Part shown: in pieces, positions 33,001-40,215 of the stretch
Numbering within the stretch: position 1 is the stretch's first letter
Layout of the letters: the number at the start of each line of letters is the position of its first letter
Assembly: GCF_015706575.1 (NCBI RefSeq)
Contig: NW_024037050.1
Location: 1,178,001 to 1,242,000 of the forward strand
Length of the DNA: 64,000 nt
From: Patiria miniata
Taxonomy: Eukaryota > Echinodermata > Asteroidea > Valvatida > Asterinidae
Direction: 5' to 3'
Translations under genes and position numbers: made by a program
The notes under the pieces: generated by a model
Databases searched by the model: none
What the model was told of the DNA's origin: nothing
What the model saw: the letters and a program-made list of their open reading frames with translations, nothing else

Positions 33001-34955
33001 CCGCCTTGCTGTCACGGGGAGGGCCAGCGACAGCAACGGCGGCGGGCAAATCGTCCCAGTTTGAAGGCTTTGCCCAAGAGTTCCATCAATCTGTACTGAG
33101 GACCACTCAAGAGGCCATGGCTCATCAGAGGGTGGGTACCACCGGCCCCAACCTACTCCAGGTAGACCCCCAGAGACGGGACAAGCTTGCCCATGCCGGC
33201 CTGACGAACTCAAACACTGAGGGCACTGGCCCGAGTAGGAATAACGCCCCGGCATGGCCCAAGGGGCAGCTACAGTGGCCTGGTGTGGAGGCTGTCATGG
33301 ATTCATATCAGAGACATGCAAAAGGTAAGGTTTGATTTATGGTGTTTTGTCTTGAATCTGTCAGGAATTTTATCAAGAAAGGGCCACCTCATATGCATTG
33401 TAGGGTATTTAGGGTATTATGATCAATACTCTGTGCGTACAGCGCTAGCATAGGAGTTCTGCGCCAACCCTGTAAGCTGTTGTGGGAAGGACTCAAAATC
33501 CTTGCCAACCCATGAAATACACTAACTGTTAGCACAGAAACTTTCTTGGAATGTTAGCAAAGATTTTTCACAGACGGTATAAAGGCTTGTTTGTAGTGCA
33601 CAAGAATGCGATGGGTCGCGAAACATTTGATGCAGAGTTTGCCAGAGTTGCACAGCTTGGGAATTTGAAGTACGACTTGCCTTGTCTTCACGGATTTTGC
33701 ATTTGTCTTCGCTTTTGCGCCGAGAACTCGCCTACTGTACAGCAATGAAGGGTCTCGTATCACAGGCAATGAAAAGAAGAACATGGGACAAGTTTTTGTC
33801 ATGGAAATTCAAGGCTTTTGCTTTTTTCTCCCCCTGTGGTTGACAGAGCAAGAGTTGGAACGGAGTGTGTTGCTAGACCAGCAGAGCAGACTGAGAGTAT
33901 GCAACGGTGAGCTGAACAGTGCAGCCGAACAGCTCCGACTTAAAATGGCTGTAAGTATTTTCGTCATCACAGCATTCTTTCTAACTTCAATGTTAAGAGT
34001 TTTTACTTTTCGAGTTTGGCAAACGGTGATCTGTGAAAAAGGCAGATGTGTTAAAACTGACATTGAGTTTGATTGTCTTGCTAGGCCCTGCATACGTGCC
34101 GACCCAAAATGGAACGATAATGTTAATGGAAAAAACTGTTGTCAAAATGGCGGCGCCCTGTATGCAAATCCAAAAAGTGTCGCTGTTTGGATAACAGTTT
34201 TTACGATCCTAAATTATTTTTTTTTAAAGTTAATTGTAACTGGAAGCCAAATGTTGCCAGTAATATATGAACTTTATGCAGATGTGGAAAACGGAACATT
34301 TTGTTGCGTTTATTGTGTGTCGGCCATTTTGGAAAAACAAACACATATAGCGGGCGACTTGGGAAGACATTTGCCTTTGTTGTAGATGTTTGCCGAAACA
34401 GCTGGCAAACAGTTGGTCCCACTCCTGCCAGTATTGCCAAATGTAAGAATTGTTTGTATGGGCTCCTCGCGCCAACAGAAGAGGGTCGTGTTTTTATCAC
34501 TTTTGAGAGCCCCATGGACGGGGGACACTGTACTGTACTGGTTCGCGCGCAAGGTACACACGACTTCCTGATTGTGCCAAAGCTATGAGCCACAGCATCT
34601 TCGCGTGAGCGTCAGGCGTCTTCGGTGTGCTAATACGTTCAAATTTAACTTCCGATGGTCTCCCAGACTAATCCCTGCCCCCAATAACTTTGGATCAGTC
34701 TAGGTCTCCCCCAACTCTCCTTTTCTGGTCGTTGAAGGAGTACTTGTGCACAGAGCCCATGATAGTGGAAGGCACCCTAGTCCTCACATTGCCCACTGAG
34801 AATAAAACTGAGTGGAACTTGTCTTAACTCCTCCACCCCTTCCTTACCCCCCATAGGACCTGATGGAGAGAAAACAGTTATTGCATCGGGAGCAAGAAGC
34901 CTACCTCAGGGATCTACACCATCTACAGAAATATGTGTACGACATGAGGAAGTAA
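2997..34955 (+). CDS. GSE1: GSE1 orthologue (BHC/CoREST-associated co-repressor), complete, 15 coding exons
   Basis: Coding exons: 2997-3033, 12945-13163, 13505-13689, 15376-15512, 17593-17829, 24598-24822, 25758-25936, 26491-26756, 27499-27605, 29264-30099, 31050-31265, 31923-32078, 32680-33324, 33847-33950, 34857-34955. Every junction is GT-AG and the phases chain without a break to 3648 nt, or 1215 residues; human GSE1 is about 1217 as I recall it. Matching blocks to the human protein include TRTTATVNPL, SSFAAALRKLAK, TPPVVTIAP, VSKLDLEGRQR (about residue 732), an acidic SESESDSEEE stretch, EKKTNFFQVMGL, FAQEFHQSVL (about 1064) and QWPGVEAVMDSYQRH followed by a C-terminal coiled coil. Family knowledge: GSE1 is a nuclear, coiled-coil subunit of LSD1/HDAC/CoREST-type (BHC) co-repressor complexes. 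Oddities: runs of nine Pro, seven Gln and eight His. The first exon is the least certain part; all others are firm. Confidence 0.95.
10783..10986. mobile_element. 204-bp MITE with 8-bp target duplication
   Basis: Terminal inverted repeats: GGAAAAATGTTGCAACCCGA at the left and its near-complement, ending TTGCAACATTCTTTCC, at the right. The exact duplication CCTAAAAG flanks it at 10775-10782 and 10987-10994. An 8-bp duplication fits hAT, P or Merlin; the TIR does not decide. Non-autonomous. Confidence 0.88.
12384..12560 (-). repeat. Short interspersed repeat family S, copy 1
   Basis: Reverse complement of the family consensus words GTGAGCGTCAGGCGC, GGTCTCCCCCAACTC and GGGGGTACTTGTGCAC. The family has seven copies in this window and no recognised RNA polymerase III boxes or TIRs; unclassified. 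Confidence 0.8.
12660..12785 (-). repeat. tRNA-derived SINE head
   Basis: On the minus strand reads GGATAGCTCAGTTGGTAGAG, an A-box/D-arm sequence, followed by an anticodon-arm-like stretch. No proper acceptor or T-arm pairing, so not a functional tRNA gene. Confidence 0.6.
12945..13163 (+). CDS. GSE1: GSE1 coding exon 2
   Basis: Residues 13-86, phase 1 at both ends, donor GTAGGT. Encodes TRTTATVNPL and SSFAAALRKLAKHA, the two most conserved N-terminal GSE1 blocks, separated by a Ser/Thr-rich linker. Confidence 0.96.
13505..13689 (+). CDS. GSE1: GSE1 coding exon 3
   Basis: Residues 86-147, enters phase 1 and leaves phase 0 at a GTAAGC donor. Encodes a Ser/Pro-rich segment with TPSTKNFHFGP and STPPVVTIAPTHT, the latter matching human STPPVVTIAPTKT. 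Confidence 0.95.
13797..13915 (-). repeat. Family S repeat, copy 2 (partial)
   Basis: Reverse copy of the left half only: GTGCACTTTCAGAAAAAAAT, GATGCATACTTTGCACC and CATGAACCGGT correspond to the family's TTCTGAATGTGCAC and CCATACTGGTTC words. Confidence 0.65.
14570..14700 (-). repeat. TTTCTGCTTAGCA repeat family, copy 1
   Basis: Reverse complement reads GGTAACCTTGTTTCTGCTAA, close to GGTAACCTGTTTCTGCTTAG at 25540-25559, with a shared upstream CATTG/CATG word. Two diverged members in opposite orientation. Confidence 0.6.
15376..15512 (+). CDS. GSE1: GSE1 coding exon 4
   Basis: Residues 148-193. It begins LSQELDRHGHHNSSEQ and includes NSIWRSKGSPGAG, which aligns with human NGVWRSES. It was found by phase logic: exon 3 ends in phase 0 and exon 5 needs phase 2, and this exon supplies exactly that. 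The donor GTACTA is weak. Running on past it in frame meets a stop within a few codons, which supports the boundary. Confidence 0.85.
15541..15625. repeat. ACTTGGCTAC palindromic repeat, copy 1
   Basis: Carries GAATTACTTGGCTACGG and GGAAGCCGTCTGTAATTTGG as diverged arms. Related copies at 17951-18075 and 59988-60210. Confidence 0.55.
15780..16023. mobile_element. Probable MITE, about 245 bp
   Basis: Ends CCCTTTCCATATGCGCG and CGCTTATGGAAAGGC are imperfect inverted repeats. Internal ACGCAACGTA words occur three times. No clear target duplication, so the exact ends are uncertain. Confidence 0.6.
16720..17010 (+). repeat. Diverged 300-bp dispersed repeat, copy 1
   Basis: Shares with 33985-34330 the words GCCCTGCAAACGTACC, CCAAATGGAACTATA, TTGGAAAAACTGGTGTCAAA and AAATGTTGCCAGT...ATATGAACTTTA in the same order. 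Family unknown. Confidence 0.7.
17593..17829 (+). CDS. GSE1: GSE1 coding exon 5
   Basis: Residues 193-272. RPVPQHLKPEES and FQPYRSGETEM align with human RPVHHV and FRPYHTTDDLRM. A run of nine prolines follows, then YDPAMMAAALSPYPFHQAF, corresponding to human LDPATAAAYYHPSY. Confidence 0.94.
17951..18075. repeat. ACTTGGCTAC palindromic repeat, copy 2 (hairpin)
   Basis: Folds on itself: ATGTCTATGGGAAGTGGCT pairs with AGCCACTTCCATAGACGCAT, and the outer GTCCGACTCACTTGGCTAC pairs with AGTCAAGTAATTCGGAC. In GSE1 intron 5. Confidence 0.75.
18375..18550. mobile_element. Palindromic MITE, about 170 bp
   Basis: TTCATTCGGTGACAGACG and CATCTGTCACCGAATGAA are arms around TTCCATTCTACTCGGCTTAG. The outer arms ACAAATAATGAA and TTCATTATTTGT also pair. 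Nearly the whole element folds into one hairpin. Flanking duplication not clear. Confidence 0.8.
18738..18890 (+). repeat. TTTTCTGCGGTG repeat, copy 1
   Basis: TTTTCTGCGGTGGCACCAGG, TCGCGCTCAGATA, GATGCGTGTCTTGTCTTTAA and a GCAGCGTG...GCGTGGCATCAC end. Same order as the copy at 31337-31492. Confidence 0.8.
23990..24295 (+). repeat. SINE-like repeat with tRNA T-arm
   Basis: GGCCTGGGTTCGATTCCCAG at 24039-24058 is a B-box/T-arm with pairing stem, followed by a T-rich body. The A-box end is eroded. Not a tRNA gene. Confidence 0.55.
24441..24557. repeat. 39-bp minisatellite, three copies
   Basis: Units start at 24441, 24480 and 24519 with AAATCCAAAATCTAATTGCC and differ at only a few positions. 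It ends 40 bp before the GSE1 exon 6 acceptor. Confidence 0.95.
24598..24822 (+). CDS. GSE1: GSE1 coding exon 6
   Basis: Residues 272-347. Proline- and aromatic-rich, with PFIPFSSPPSHLFPHPAMN and SGLRYPSDLAAMQLSHLS, matching the human PFYPIPTPGSL and SGVRYPPELSHSSLAAL segment. Its acceptor follows directly on a three-copy 39-bp tandem repeat. Confidence 0.94.
25209..25396. mobile_element. pogo/Tigger-like MITE
   Basis: Left end CAGTCGACTCTCGTTAGTAC, right end GTTATAACGAGACTCAATTG, with internal GTTATAACAAA-type repeats (GTTAATACAAA, GATATAACAAA). CAGTCG-type ends with CTCGTTATAAC repeats are typical of Tc1/mariner pogo-group MITEs. The TA duplication is not clear. Confidence 0.7.
25490..25615 (+). 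repeat. TTTCTGCTTAGCA repeat family, copy 2
   Basis: Contains AGCTGGTAACCTGTTTCTGC, CTTGTGCTCAGCAAAATTC and TGCTTAAGCAGC; diverged partner at 14570-14700. In GSE1 intron 6. Confidence 0.6.
25758..25936 (+). CDS. GSE1: GSE1 coding exon 7
   Basis: Residues 347-407. Highly charged helix-prone stretch (LLLDQQRDRERRAEEAKQEA, then seven Gln) equivalent in place to the much longer ER/RE repeat tract of the vertebrate protein. Leaves in phase 1 at GTACTT. Confidence 0.9.
25977..26340. mobile_element. MITE with about 100-bp inverted arms
   Basis: Left arm ATTCAGGCGATTCACAATGC ... GTTTGCCATGGAGAG ... GGTCGACAAA. Right arm is its reverse complement with some changes (TTTGTCGACCATC ... CTCTCTGTGGCAAAC ... 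GCATTGTGGATTGCCTGAAT). Fills most of GSE1 intron 7 (25937-26490). Confidence 0.85.
26491..26756 (+). CDS. GSE1: GSE1 coding exon 8 (histidine-rich)
   Basis: Residues 407-495. Contains HHHN followed by eight consecutive His and QQLAHSQHH, then a serine run and a charged tail (KKADGEDRWHSKHL). The His codons alternate CAC and CAT, so this is a coding run rather than a pure DNA slippage tract. Confidence 0.92.
26808..27329 (+). mobile_element. Kolobok-like TTAA element (family AGGTA), copy 1
   Basis: TTAA at 26804-26807 and 27330-27333; ends AGGTAGTGGACATCATTTGG and GTGGCGTCCATATCCT are inverted. Shares TTACCATCA...CGATGGTTAGGACCAAAC with the copy at 61650. Fills GSE1 intron 8 (26757-27498). 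The superfamily call rests on TTAA plus AGG ends. Confidence 0.78.
27499..27605 (+). CDS. GSE1: GSE1 coding exon 9
   Basis: Residues 496-531. ATSHENHIAHTSEKERK then HHERELLLQQDRRIAER; short charged helix linking the His-rich exon to the large exon 10. Phase 0 in, phase 2 out. Confidence 0.9.
28395..29012 (+). repeat. Family S repeat, copy 3, split by a hAT-like MITE
   Basis: Left part 28395-28497 and right part 28891-29012 together make one family member (GGGACACACTGCTTGCACAT ... GGTCTCGCCCAACTCTCTCT ... GGGGGTACTTG). The interruption is the MITE at 28498-28890. Confidence 0.85.
28498..28890. mobile_element. 393-bp hAT-like MITE inserted in a family S repeat
   Basis: Ends TAGGGCTGTGCAT and ATGCACACCACTA form imperfect inverted repeats. 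The exact 8-bp duplication ATGGGCAC flanks it at 28490-28497 and 28891-28898. An 8-bp duplication together with a YAGGGSTGTGCA-type end is the hAT signature. It interrupts one otherwise continuous repeat, which fixes the boundaries and the order of insertion. No transposase frame. Confidence 0.92.
29264..30099 (+). CDS. GSE1: GSE1 coding exon 10 (largest)
   Basis: Residues 531-810. Starts RHEKERTLLREQRNQ, includes RPPPLVSPVRP (human GPPPLISPKPQ), YDYDRPHAEFNYHLQEFYR, VSKLDLEGRQRLE (human VSKLDLEERRRRE), an acidic SESESDSEEETE stretch and EKKTNFFQVMGLVTHGKKE (human SEKLEFLQLFGLTTQQQKEE). This is the core of the family signature. Leaves in phase 1. Confidence 0.96.
30378..30741. mobile_element. 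MITE with A-rich TIRs (ACATGTTTAGCG)
   Basis: Left AAAACATGTTTAGCGTCC and right GACGCTAAACATGTTTT are inverted, continuing outward as A- or T-tracts and AGGC / GCCT. Contains three CAAAATGGCCGCC or CAAGATGG words. Fills most of GSE1 intron 10. A related fragment with CCCGCCCGCTTCCTG is at 43830-43910. Confidence 0.8.
30765..31045 (+). repeat. Degenerate TTTCCAACTTT repeat before the exon 11 acceptor
   Basis: About 280 bp of pyrimidine-rich, irregular repeats of TTTCCAACTTT / TTTCCTACTTT runs directly into the TTTCTTTTTCAG acceptor of GSE1 exon 11. The left edge reads CAGTCATACCTC, like a pogo-group TIR, so it may be a decayed element. Confidence 0.7.
31050..31265 (+). CDS. GSE1: GSE1 coding exon 11
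   Basis: Residues 810-882. Basic EKRRKRRIWLKED matches human AQKRRKRRRMLRER. DFQRELDYPHKCRFLRGLGL matches human FEEKKKFLTIFNL. Preceded by about 280 bp of degenerate pyrimidine-rich repeat. Confidence 0.95.
31266..31922 (+). other. GSE1 intron 11
   Basis: Holds the TTTTCTGCGGTG MITE (31337-31492) and a C-run at about 31891 just before the acceptor; the middle is unassigned AT-rich sequence. Confidence 0.5.
31337..31492 (+). mobile_element. TTTTCTGCGGTG repeat, copy 2 (with TIRs)
   Basis: Begins TTTTCTGCGGTGCTACCAGG and ends GCGACACCACCGCAGTAAAA, so the ends are inverted (TTTTCTGCGGTG / CACCGCAGTAAAA). A MITE of about 155 bp in GSE1 intron 11; partner at 18738-18890. Confidence 0.78.
31923..32078 (+). 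CDS. GSE1: GSE1 coding exon 12
   Basis: Residues 882-934. EMEKARAAVEVYRIRQAKKK is the equivalent of human KERLVEMLRAMKQKA; an Ala/Gly/Thr-rich low-complexity tail follows. Confidence 0.92.
32150..32345 (+). repeat. tRNA-derived SINE, copy a
   Basis: GGCTTGGTTGGTAGAGTGCT (A-box region), GGTCACCGGTTCCAAATCCT (B-box region), then a T-rich tail; GSE1 intron 12. Decayed boxes and no tRNA fold. Confidence 0.6.
32500..32650 (+). repeat. tRNA-derived SINE, copy b
   Basis: GGTTGGATAGCTCAGTTGAT and GGTCTCAGGTTCAAATCTCA give clear A- and B-boxes with tRNA spacing; followed by CATTCAATTTAATTG and an A-rich end at the exon 13 acceptor. The acceptor stem is absent. Confidence 0.7.
32680..33324 (+). CDS. 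GSE1: GSE1 coding exon 13
   Basis: Residues 934-1149. Mostly disordered Ser/Thr/Gly/Ala sequence, then FEGFAQEFHQSVLRTTQEAM (human FVAEEFAHQFHESVLQSTQK) and QWPGVEAVMDSYQRHAK (human KWQGIEAVFEAYQEH). Confidence 0.96.
33325..33846 (+). other. GSE1 intron 13
   Basis: 522 bp; CGCTAGCATAGGAGTTCTG and CTAACTGTTAGCACAGAAAC look like parts of a dispersed repeat, but no second copy is seen here. No gene. Confidence 0.4.
33847..33950 (+). CDS. GSE1: GSE1 coding exon 14
   Basis: Residues 1149-1183. EQELERSVLLDQQSRLR and LNSAAEQLRLKMA; the C-terminal coiled coil, aligned with human EEQNLERQVLQTQCRRLEA. Confidence 0.95.
33985..34330 (+). repeat. Diverged 300-bp dispersed repeat, copy 2
   Basis: Partner of 16720-17010: GCCCTGCATACGTGCCGACC, AAAATGGAACGATAATGTT, AACTGTTGTCAAAATGG, AAATGTTGCCAGTAATATAT. 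In GSE1 intron 14. A 200-codon open frame crossing it is not a gene. Confidence 0.7.
34490..34775 (+). repeat. Family S repeat, copy 4
   Basis: GGGGGACACTGTACTGTACT, CATCTTCGCGTGAGCGTCAG, GGTCTCCCCCAACTCTCC and GGAGTACTTGTGCACAGAGC are the family words, in GSE1 intron 14. Confidence 0.8.
34857..34955 (+). CDS. GSE1: GSE1 coding exon 15 (stop)
   Basis: Residues 1184-1215 and TAA at 34953-34955. DLMERKQLLHREQEAYLRDL continues the coiled coil and ends YVYDMRK. The protein stops slightly short of the human C-terminus. Confidence 0.94.
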   Translation, partial: DLMERKQLLHREQEAYLRDLHHLQKYVYDMRK

Positions 34956-36475
34956 CGCCATCAACCATAGTCCGGGGCCACTATCCATTGTACAGGGCCA
35001 CCACCATAGCAACCACTAAAAAAAAATGTAATGCAAAAAAATTTATTTAATTCAAAGGGGCCATTTTTTGAAGAAAAAAAAAATAAGAGTGTAAATATTC
35101 GGTATGTCTTTTAAGAGTTATCTGTCCATGTTGTTGTTGGGTTTTTTTTCTTCTTCTTTTTTGTTTATTTGAGGAAAAAAATGTGGCTTTAAGTTAATAA
35201 TTTAAGAAATGATAGAGAAGATTTTACTCTTTCTAGAACACTTCCTGAAAGTTTTTCTTTTTGTTTTTGTGTCCATGCATCAAGTGACTACCAGTACTTG
35301 TCTGTACATTATACAGGGCCACTTACTGGTTTATAATGTATTTTAGACTTAATCATGAAAAGGTTATGTACATTTTGTTTTAGTTATTAAAAGCAGGAGA
35401 CTTTGGTATATTATTCGGGGAAGAAGTGCAATTGGGGAGATGTTTAATGAAAGAAACCCCAGTAATTTATTACAATGCAAATTGAATGCATTAGTATCAG
35501 ACATCATGTTTTAAGATATAACTCGGAAAGTATGTGCAGTGTCTTTAATGCTTCACGGCCAAAATTGATTTTTGTTTTTTGTGTTTTAGTCATTACTAAG
35601 TTTCAGTACGTCAAGGTCTTAGATTTGGGTATAGAAATTAATAAATTATCTTGGAAATAGAAAGGAAAAAGGGACAATGAAAGACTTTGGCTACTCATTT
35701 CAGGAACTGCTTTGAAATAACGTATCTGTGGTCTTGTTTCACGAATGTTGTGACGGCAGCCTTAAGCAAATTAAGAAACTAAAAAAAAACCCTGACCAAT
35801 CACTGTCTCAGCTCAGTATCACATGACCTGATAATCTCTCACCGACAGTGAATTCTCAAAATGAAAAGCTCAGATATTTCTTCCTTTGGAAAATGCGAGC
35901 AAAGAGACAAAATTGCTGTTTTTAACTTTTAAACATTCGAAAAGGAAAAGGAATTTTTTTTTTTTTTTTAAGCAAAGACACTCCAACAGAAGTTTATTCC
36001 ACTTCAGCACCAGTATTGATTAAAGTTATTGTTTTAAAAAAGGGCATGTGAATATTTACTTCTGTTTTCATTTTTATCATTGAAATTCACAGCACTTTTC
36101 GTGGAGTCTGGTCTTGTTTATTTATTCATCCTAAAGGAGTCATATTGTTGTTATTCACTTGTGAAGTTAGACAATAAAATTATTTATTGCTCTGAAATAT
36201 TAAACACTTTTAGAACGGGATTATTCCTTTTTTCTTTCTTTTGGAAAGATTTTGCTCTAATTTATAAAAGCCCTTGATGTGTGTTTGTATACAGTAAAGG
36301 TCAAAGTGAGATTTACACAAAAAAATTTAAAGAATTTCCGTAGCTGTGTTTAATTTTTTTTTTAAATGGTCCGATCATGATTCGTCTTTGCACAGTACTG
36401 AAGCATTTTTTTTCCAGTTTATCAGTTGGAAGTGTTCCTCTAACATCACAAAGACAAATTTTCATACACACTATA

Positions 36476-36828
36476 AGGGAATATACAACATTGGCTTTTA
36501 CTGTAATTTTCAGACTAAAGTTTTGCTTTCGTAGATGCTGGAAAACCCAAAAAAAGCAATCATGTTCCTGTAGTCTGGTTCCTAGGTGTGTAATCGATTG
36601 CAAAGACAATGTGGACTAACTAAATATGGTAAATTTGGGGCAGTATTTGAAAAAAGACCAGCGTTGGAAAATGATATGAAAATACCACTTTTCTTCAAAA
36701 TGACCGCACACCAGTTGTGATGATTTTACAGGATGCTTTAGACTGTCATTCACTAACAGTCCAGTAAGGTATTTCATAATAATTTGGTAGTTTTGCTTTT
36801 TGATGTTTGCAAATGTTGTATATTCCCT
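36476..36828 (+). mobile_element. Kolobok-like TTAA element (family AGGGAAT), copy 1
   Basis: Ends AGGGAATATACAACATTGGC and GCAAATGTTGTATATTCCCT are inverted. TTAA at 36829-36832; the left side reads TATA. Internal TTTTACAGGATGCTTTAGA is shared with the copy at 62501. Lies downstream of the GSE1 stop codon, perhaps in the 3' UTR. Confidence 0.82.
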
Positions 36829-36862
36829 TTAAGTCGACTTTGTAATAGATGAATTGCATTCA

Positions 36863-36975
36863 GCAGCCATCTTGGAGGTGTGCTTTGTTATGTTAATTCA
36901 CTAACAATGAATGCACAAGAAGTCTACTCATGCGTATCCCTGTTGAACAAAAGCACACACCTCCAACATGGCTGC
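36863..36975. repeat. 30-bp inverted repeat (hairpin)
   Basis: GCAGCCATCTTGGAGGTGTG ... CACACACCTCCAACATGGCTGC (two halves given) form an imperfect stem of about 28 bp around a loop of about 55 bases. May be a small MITE; likely transcribed if the GSE1 3' UTR reaches here. Confidence 0.8.
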
Positions 36976-37335
36976 AGTGCAAACAATCTATTGGCATGAG
37001 CTGTTTCATTTGTGTGGTACAATCTTTCAATAGTAAGGATTCGTTGTTATCAAAGTGCATTGAATATAACATCTGAAGTCGTATTCATTCACATCCGAGA
37101 CACCAAGCCAAGGTCTGAATGTGTTAGAATTGGAAGAGGTTGAATTTAAATGGTGAAAAAAATTACATTCGCAGTCATCTGATTTTCACTGTTGCGTTTT
37201 GCTTACTTGAATTGTACACTAAAACCGACAAGTTGTTGATGCTATTTCTCAACTCGGTACACCAAATGTAATATGGTCAGTATGCATCCACTGCACAAAA
37301 GTCACTGAGTGTGTGTTGCCCAGTGCTCCCATTAA

Positions 37336-37481
37336 CCCTAACCCTACCAACTCCATCAAAATCCATCTCCCCCCCCCCCCCCCATTGGGTTTGGTCCTGA
37401 AGCATTATGTGAAGCAGAGTGAGTGATGGATTTTGATGGACATGGTCTTCTGCTTCAGTAAAACTAAGTAGGGAGTCTGGG
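37336..37481 (+). mobile_element. piggyBac-like TTAA MITE, short copy
   Basis: TTAA at 37332-37335 and 37482-37485, ends CCCTAACCCTACC and GGGAGTCTGGG. Internal TCCATCAAAATCCATC and GATGGATTTTGATGGA link it to the longer copy at 56259-56588. Confidence 0.75.
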
Positions 37482-40014
37482 TTAAAGGCTTGCAGTCAAT
37501 GTAGCGGCTTGCCAAAGAAATATTAGTTGTTGACCACAGACCCTGGCAAGTCAGTTGGGTCTTAAGACAGGCCTTCCTTACGAGATTTACTGCACAGAAC
37601 AGAAACTACCGGGAAATATGTACTACATCTCAATTTTTCACCAAAACTTTTGGGTCTCAGCCTGTCAGGACTTTGGAATGTTTGCATCTTGTAGCCCTAC
37701 TATCAAGCTTTCCAACCACGTATAGTTTGTCCGGAATATCTCATTTTTGAGGTACATTTCTATTGAGATATATGCATAGTGTAGCAAGTGATTACCGCAT
37801 GGTGCTGATAGGCCTTGCTACGGGATTTACTAGAGAAACTAGCAGGAAATCTTGAACTCTCCATTTTTTTTTTGATTTGCTAAGCTGTCAGATCACATAC
37901 TTTGTAAAGCATCATTGTGTCCTGTGTGTGTGTCAACACTGCACTCTTTATGCTGCACTTGTAGTGCCACTGTATTATGTAATAATACCAGTATTGGTAG
38001 CCACAATTTAATAGCAGCAAATTCCTAAGAATTATGAAAGGCTTTTTTTTTTTTGGAAAAACAAAATCACTTTGTGTCCGCACAGTCTTCTTTTGTGTAT
38101 TTATCTCTTCCATTCTCGAGATCATCAGAAAGTGTTGTAGACTTTCCACACCCTTTAAAAAAAAACACCTTACATTCTACTTCAGAATAACGGATCAACT
38201 TTGTAAAAAAATATTCCAAACGTTTCCATCATTGAATGAACGAATTAAAGGGTTGTTCCCCTGAGGAAAATCAAACTCTTCAAAATAGCAGTGATTTATA
38301 TCCCACAAGATTCATCTGTACAAAAATGATGATGGACAAAAATGGAAAGTTTTAAAACACAGGTATGCCAATGATATTTTGCACAGAAGACACAAAAAAA
38401 GGTTTTATACACTTTCTTTACTTTGTAACACACGTTTTTATTTCCACGGGCTACCTTTTGCAGAAGGAAAAAATGAACAGAATATTTGAAATTATTGTAA
38501 TGGAAAAATGTTGGGATACAGCACCAGTTTGTATACTCATCAAGTGTGAAAAATAGCAGCTGACCACATTATAAACAAGATTATTTATCGACACTAGCTG
38601 CTATGTATATGATTGTTAAAGCACCGTTGATGCTTCTTAAATGTGGAAAAAGTTGCCCCAAATCGTCTCTTCTGAGAAAGGAAGAAAAAACAAAACCCTT
38701 TTTGGGGTCATTTTTAAAAATGGCTAATATGCAGTGTGTGCAAACAGAAAAATGTGGAGTTTTGGGTCAAACTCAAAACGTGCTTTTTAAATACAATGTT
38801 TGCTTGAAAATATTTTCTAAAAATAAAAGATGTTCCGATTTCTCTGCGATTAATAAATCCAGACGTGTTTTTAACTAGGTGGTTCTCATTCTTGTACAGT
38901 GTTACAATGGTTGAATTATGGTCAAACATTTCCCTACTGCAAGGGGAACTTTTTTTTTGTATCAGCCGTGTACATTGATATACAAAACCAAGGTAGGTAT
39001 TTGGACAAATTCTATCATTATTATATAATAAGAATCATTGTGGTGACCAAAAATGGGTTTTCAATTGAGTTAAATAGATTTTAAAAACTGTGTTGACACG
39101 AGTGTTAATAAAATAGCTGTTCTACAGAGAAGAGACAGTCTAAAAAACTGTGAAGACTTTTAAGAGATTATGATCTATTTGTGAAGTAATTTAAAAACAA
39201 AATGAAAGAGAATAAATATTGTGTTTTGTACAGTGGTCACTGGAAATCTTTTCTCATGTGAATTGTCTTTTGTGTCGAGTCTTTTAAAGATAGAAGAAAA
39301 ATAAATTTTGAAATAGTCTGAAGGCACAACTGTACAGTTTAACCCTAATGAACTTACAAGCTGACTTGGCCAACGTAAAGGGGTCAACTTAATTTGCGCA
39401 TTCAAATATGGCACTATACATCGCAAAACTACATGTAGTTTTTGCGACGTTTTTGTGACGTATGCTAGAAAAGTCCAATCACACTACAGGTAAGGTGGCT
39501 TTATCAAGGTACATAGCAACCAATAGGTATCTCTCAAACGACGTTTCCTACAGACCAGCCATGTGCATCGGCATTTTGAGCGTCGACTTTAACGCGCATT
39601 GGCTGCATCGTATTTAGAACACATTTTGAGCAACAAGCGTGCGTGTTTGGAATCAATATTGCGCAATGCGTGCTTGATTCTGTAAAATATGTAGTTGCAG
39701 TTCTCCTACGAGATGGCCTTCTTTGAGAGAGACCTATAACCTAGACCTGACATTTGCCTGAAATTTCTGATATCGAAACACTTGATCCTGTTATGCGAAT
39801 TCTCCATGAAGCGATACGAACGTGCAAGGGAACAGTCGTACGACGCGCAGGCATTTAGAATGAGCATTCACGTAACATGCCCATGATAGGACACAGCGTT
39901 TTGATATCAGGAACACACAACGTGAAAGCATAGAAATGTCAGAGCTGTGTTTTTTTTTTAAAGAAGTCTATGGTATACATGAACACGTGAACAAACAGGA
40001 GACAGCACTTTGTG

Positions 40015-40215
40015 ACCAGAAGGACATGCTTTGGAAGGCGACACCGCATGCTTGCACTGCTTCACATGGGTAATGGCGCAAAGTACGCATGACAATTGTT
40101 TTTCTTCAAATGTACACAAAACTGTAGCATCTTTGCATGAGTGTCACGCAGTCAGCATTGTTGCCTTCCTAGTGGTTTCCCCCAACTCTCCCTTTGTAAT
40201 CGTTCGGATGAATTA
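40015..40215 (+). repeat. Family S repeat, copy 5
   Basis: Family words GTACGCATGACAATTG, GTGTCACGCAGTCAGC and GGTTTCCCCCAACTCTCC in the GSE1-GINS2 intergenic region. Confidence 0.75.

Larger units (their letters stand above)
34956..39120 (+). other. GSE1 3' UTR candidate / downstream region
   Basis: AT-rich and non-coding after the TAA. TGTAAATA, a Pumilio-type element, is at 35090-35097. AATAAA words occur near 36174 and 39107, so the mRNA 3' end could lie at several places. Contains a Kolobok-like element (36476-36828), an inverted repeat (36863-36975), a piggyBac-like MITE (37336-37481), and a direct pair around GGCCTT-C-TTACGAGATTTACT at 37571 and GGCCTTGCTACGGGATTTACT at 37811. Confidence 0.5.

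Noticed and set aside
32656-33255. 199-codon open frame on the minus strand
   Set aside because: Antisense shadow of GSE1 exon 13.
33783-34385. 200-codon open frame on the plus strand
   Set aside because: Crosses GSE1 exon 14 and a dispersed repeat in intron 14; only the 34-codon exon is supported.
12945-34955. Other proline/histidine-rich nuclear protein (e.g. atrophin-like) instead of GSE1
   Set aside because: Low-complexity runs alone would allow it, but the ordered set of GSE1-specific blocks and the GSE1-like total length exclude it.
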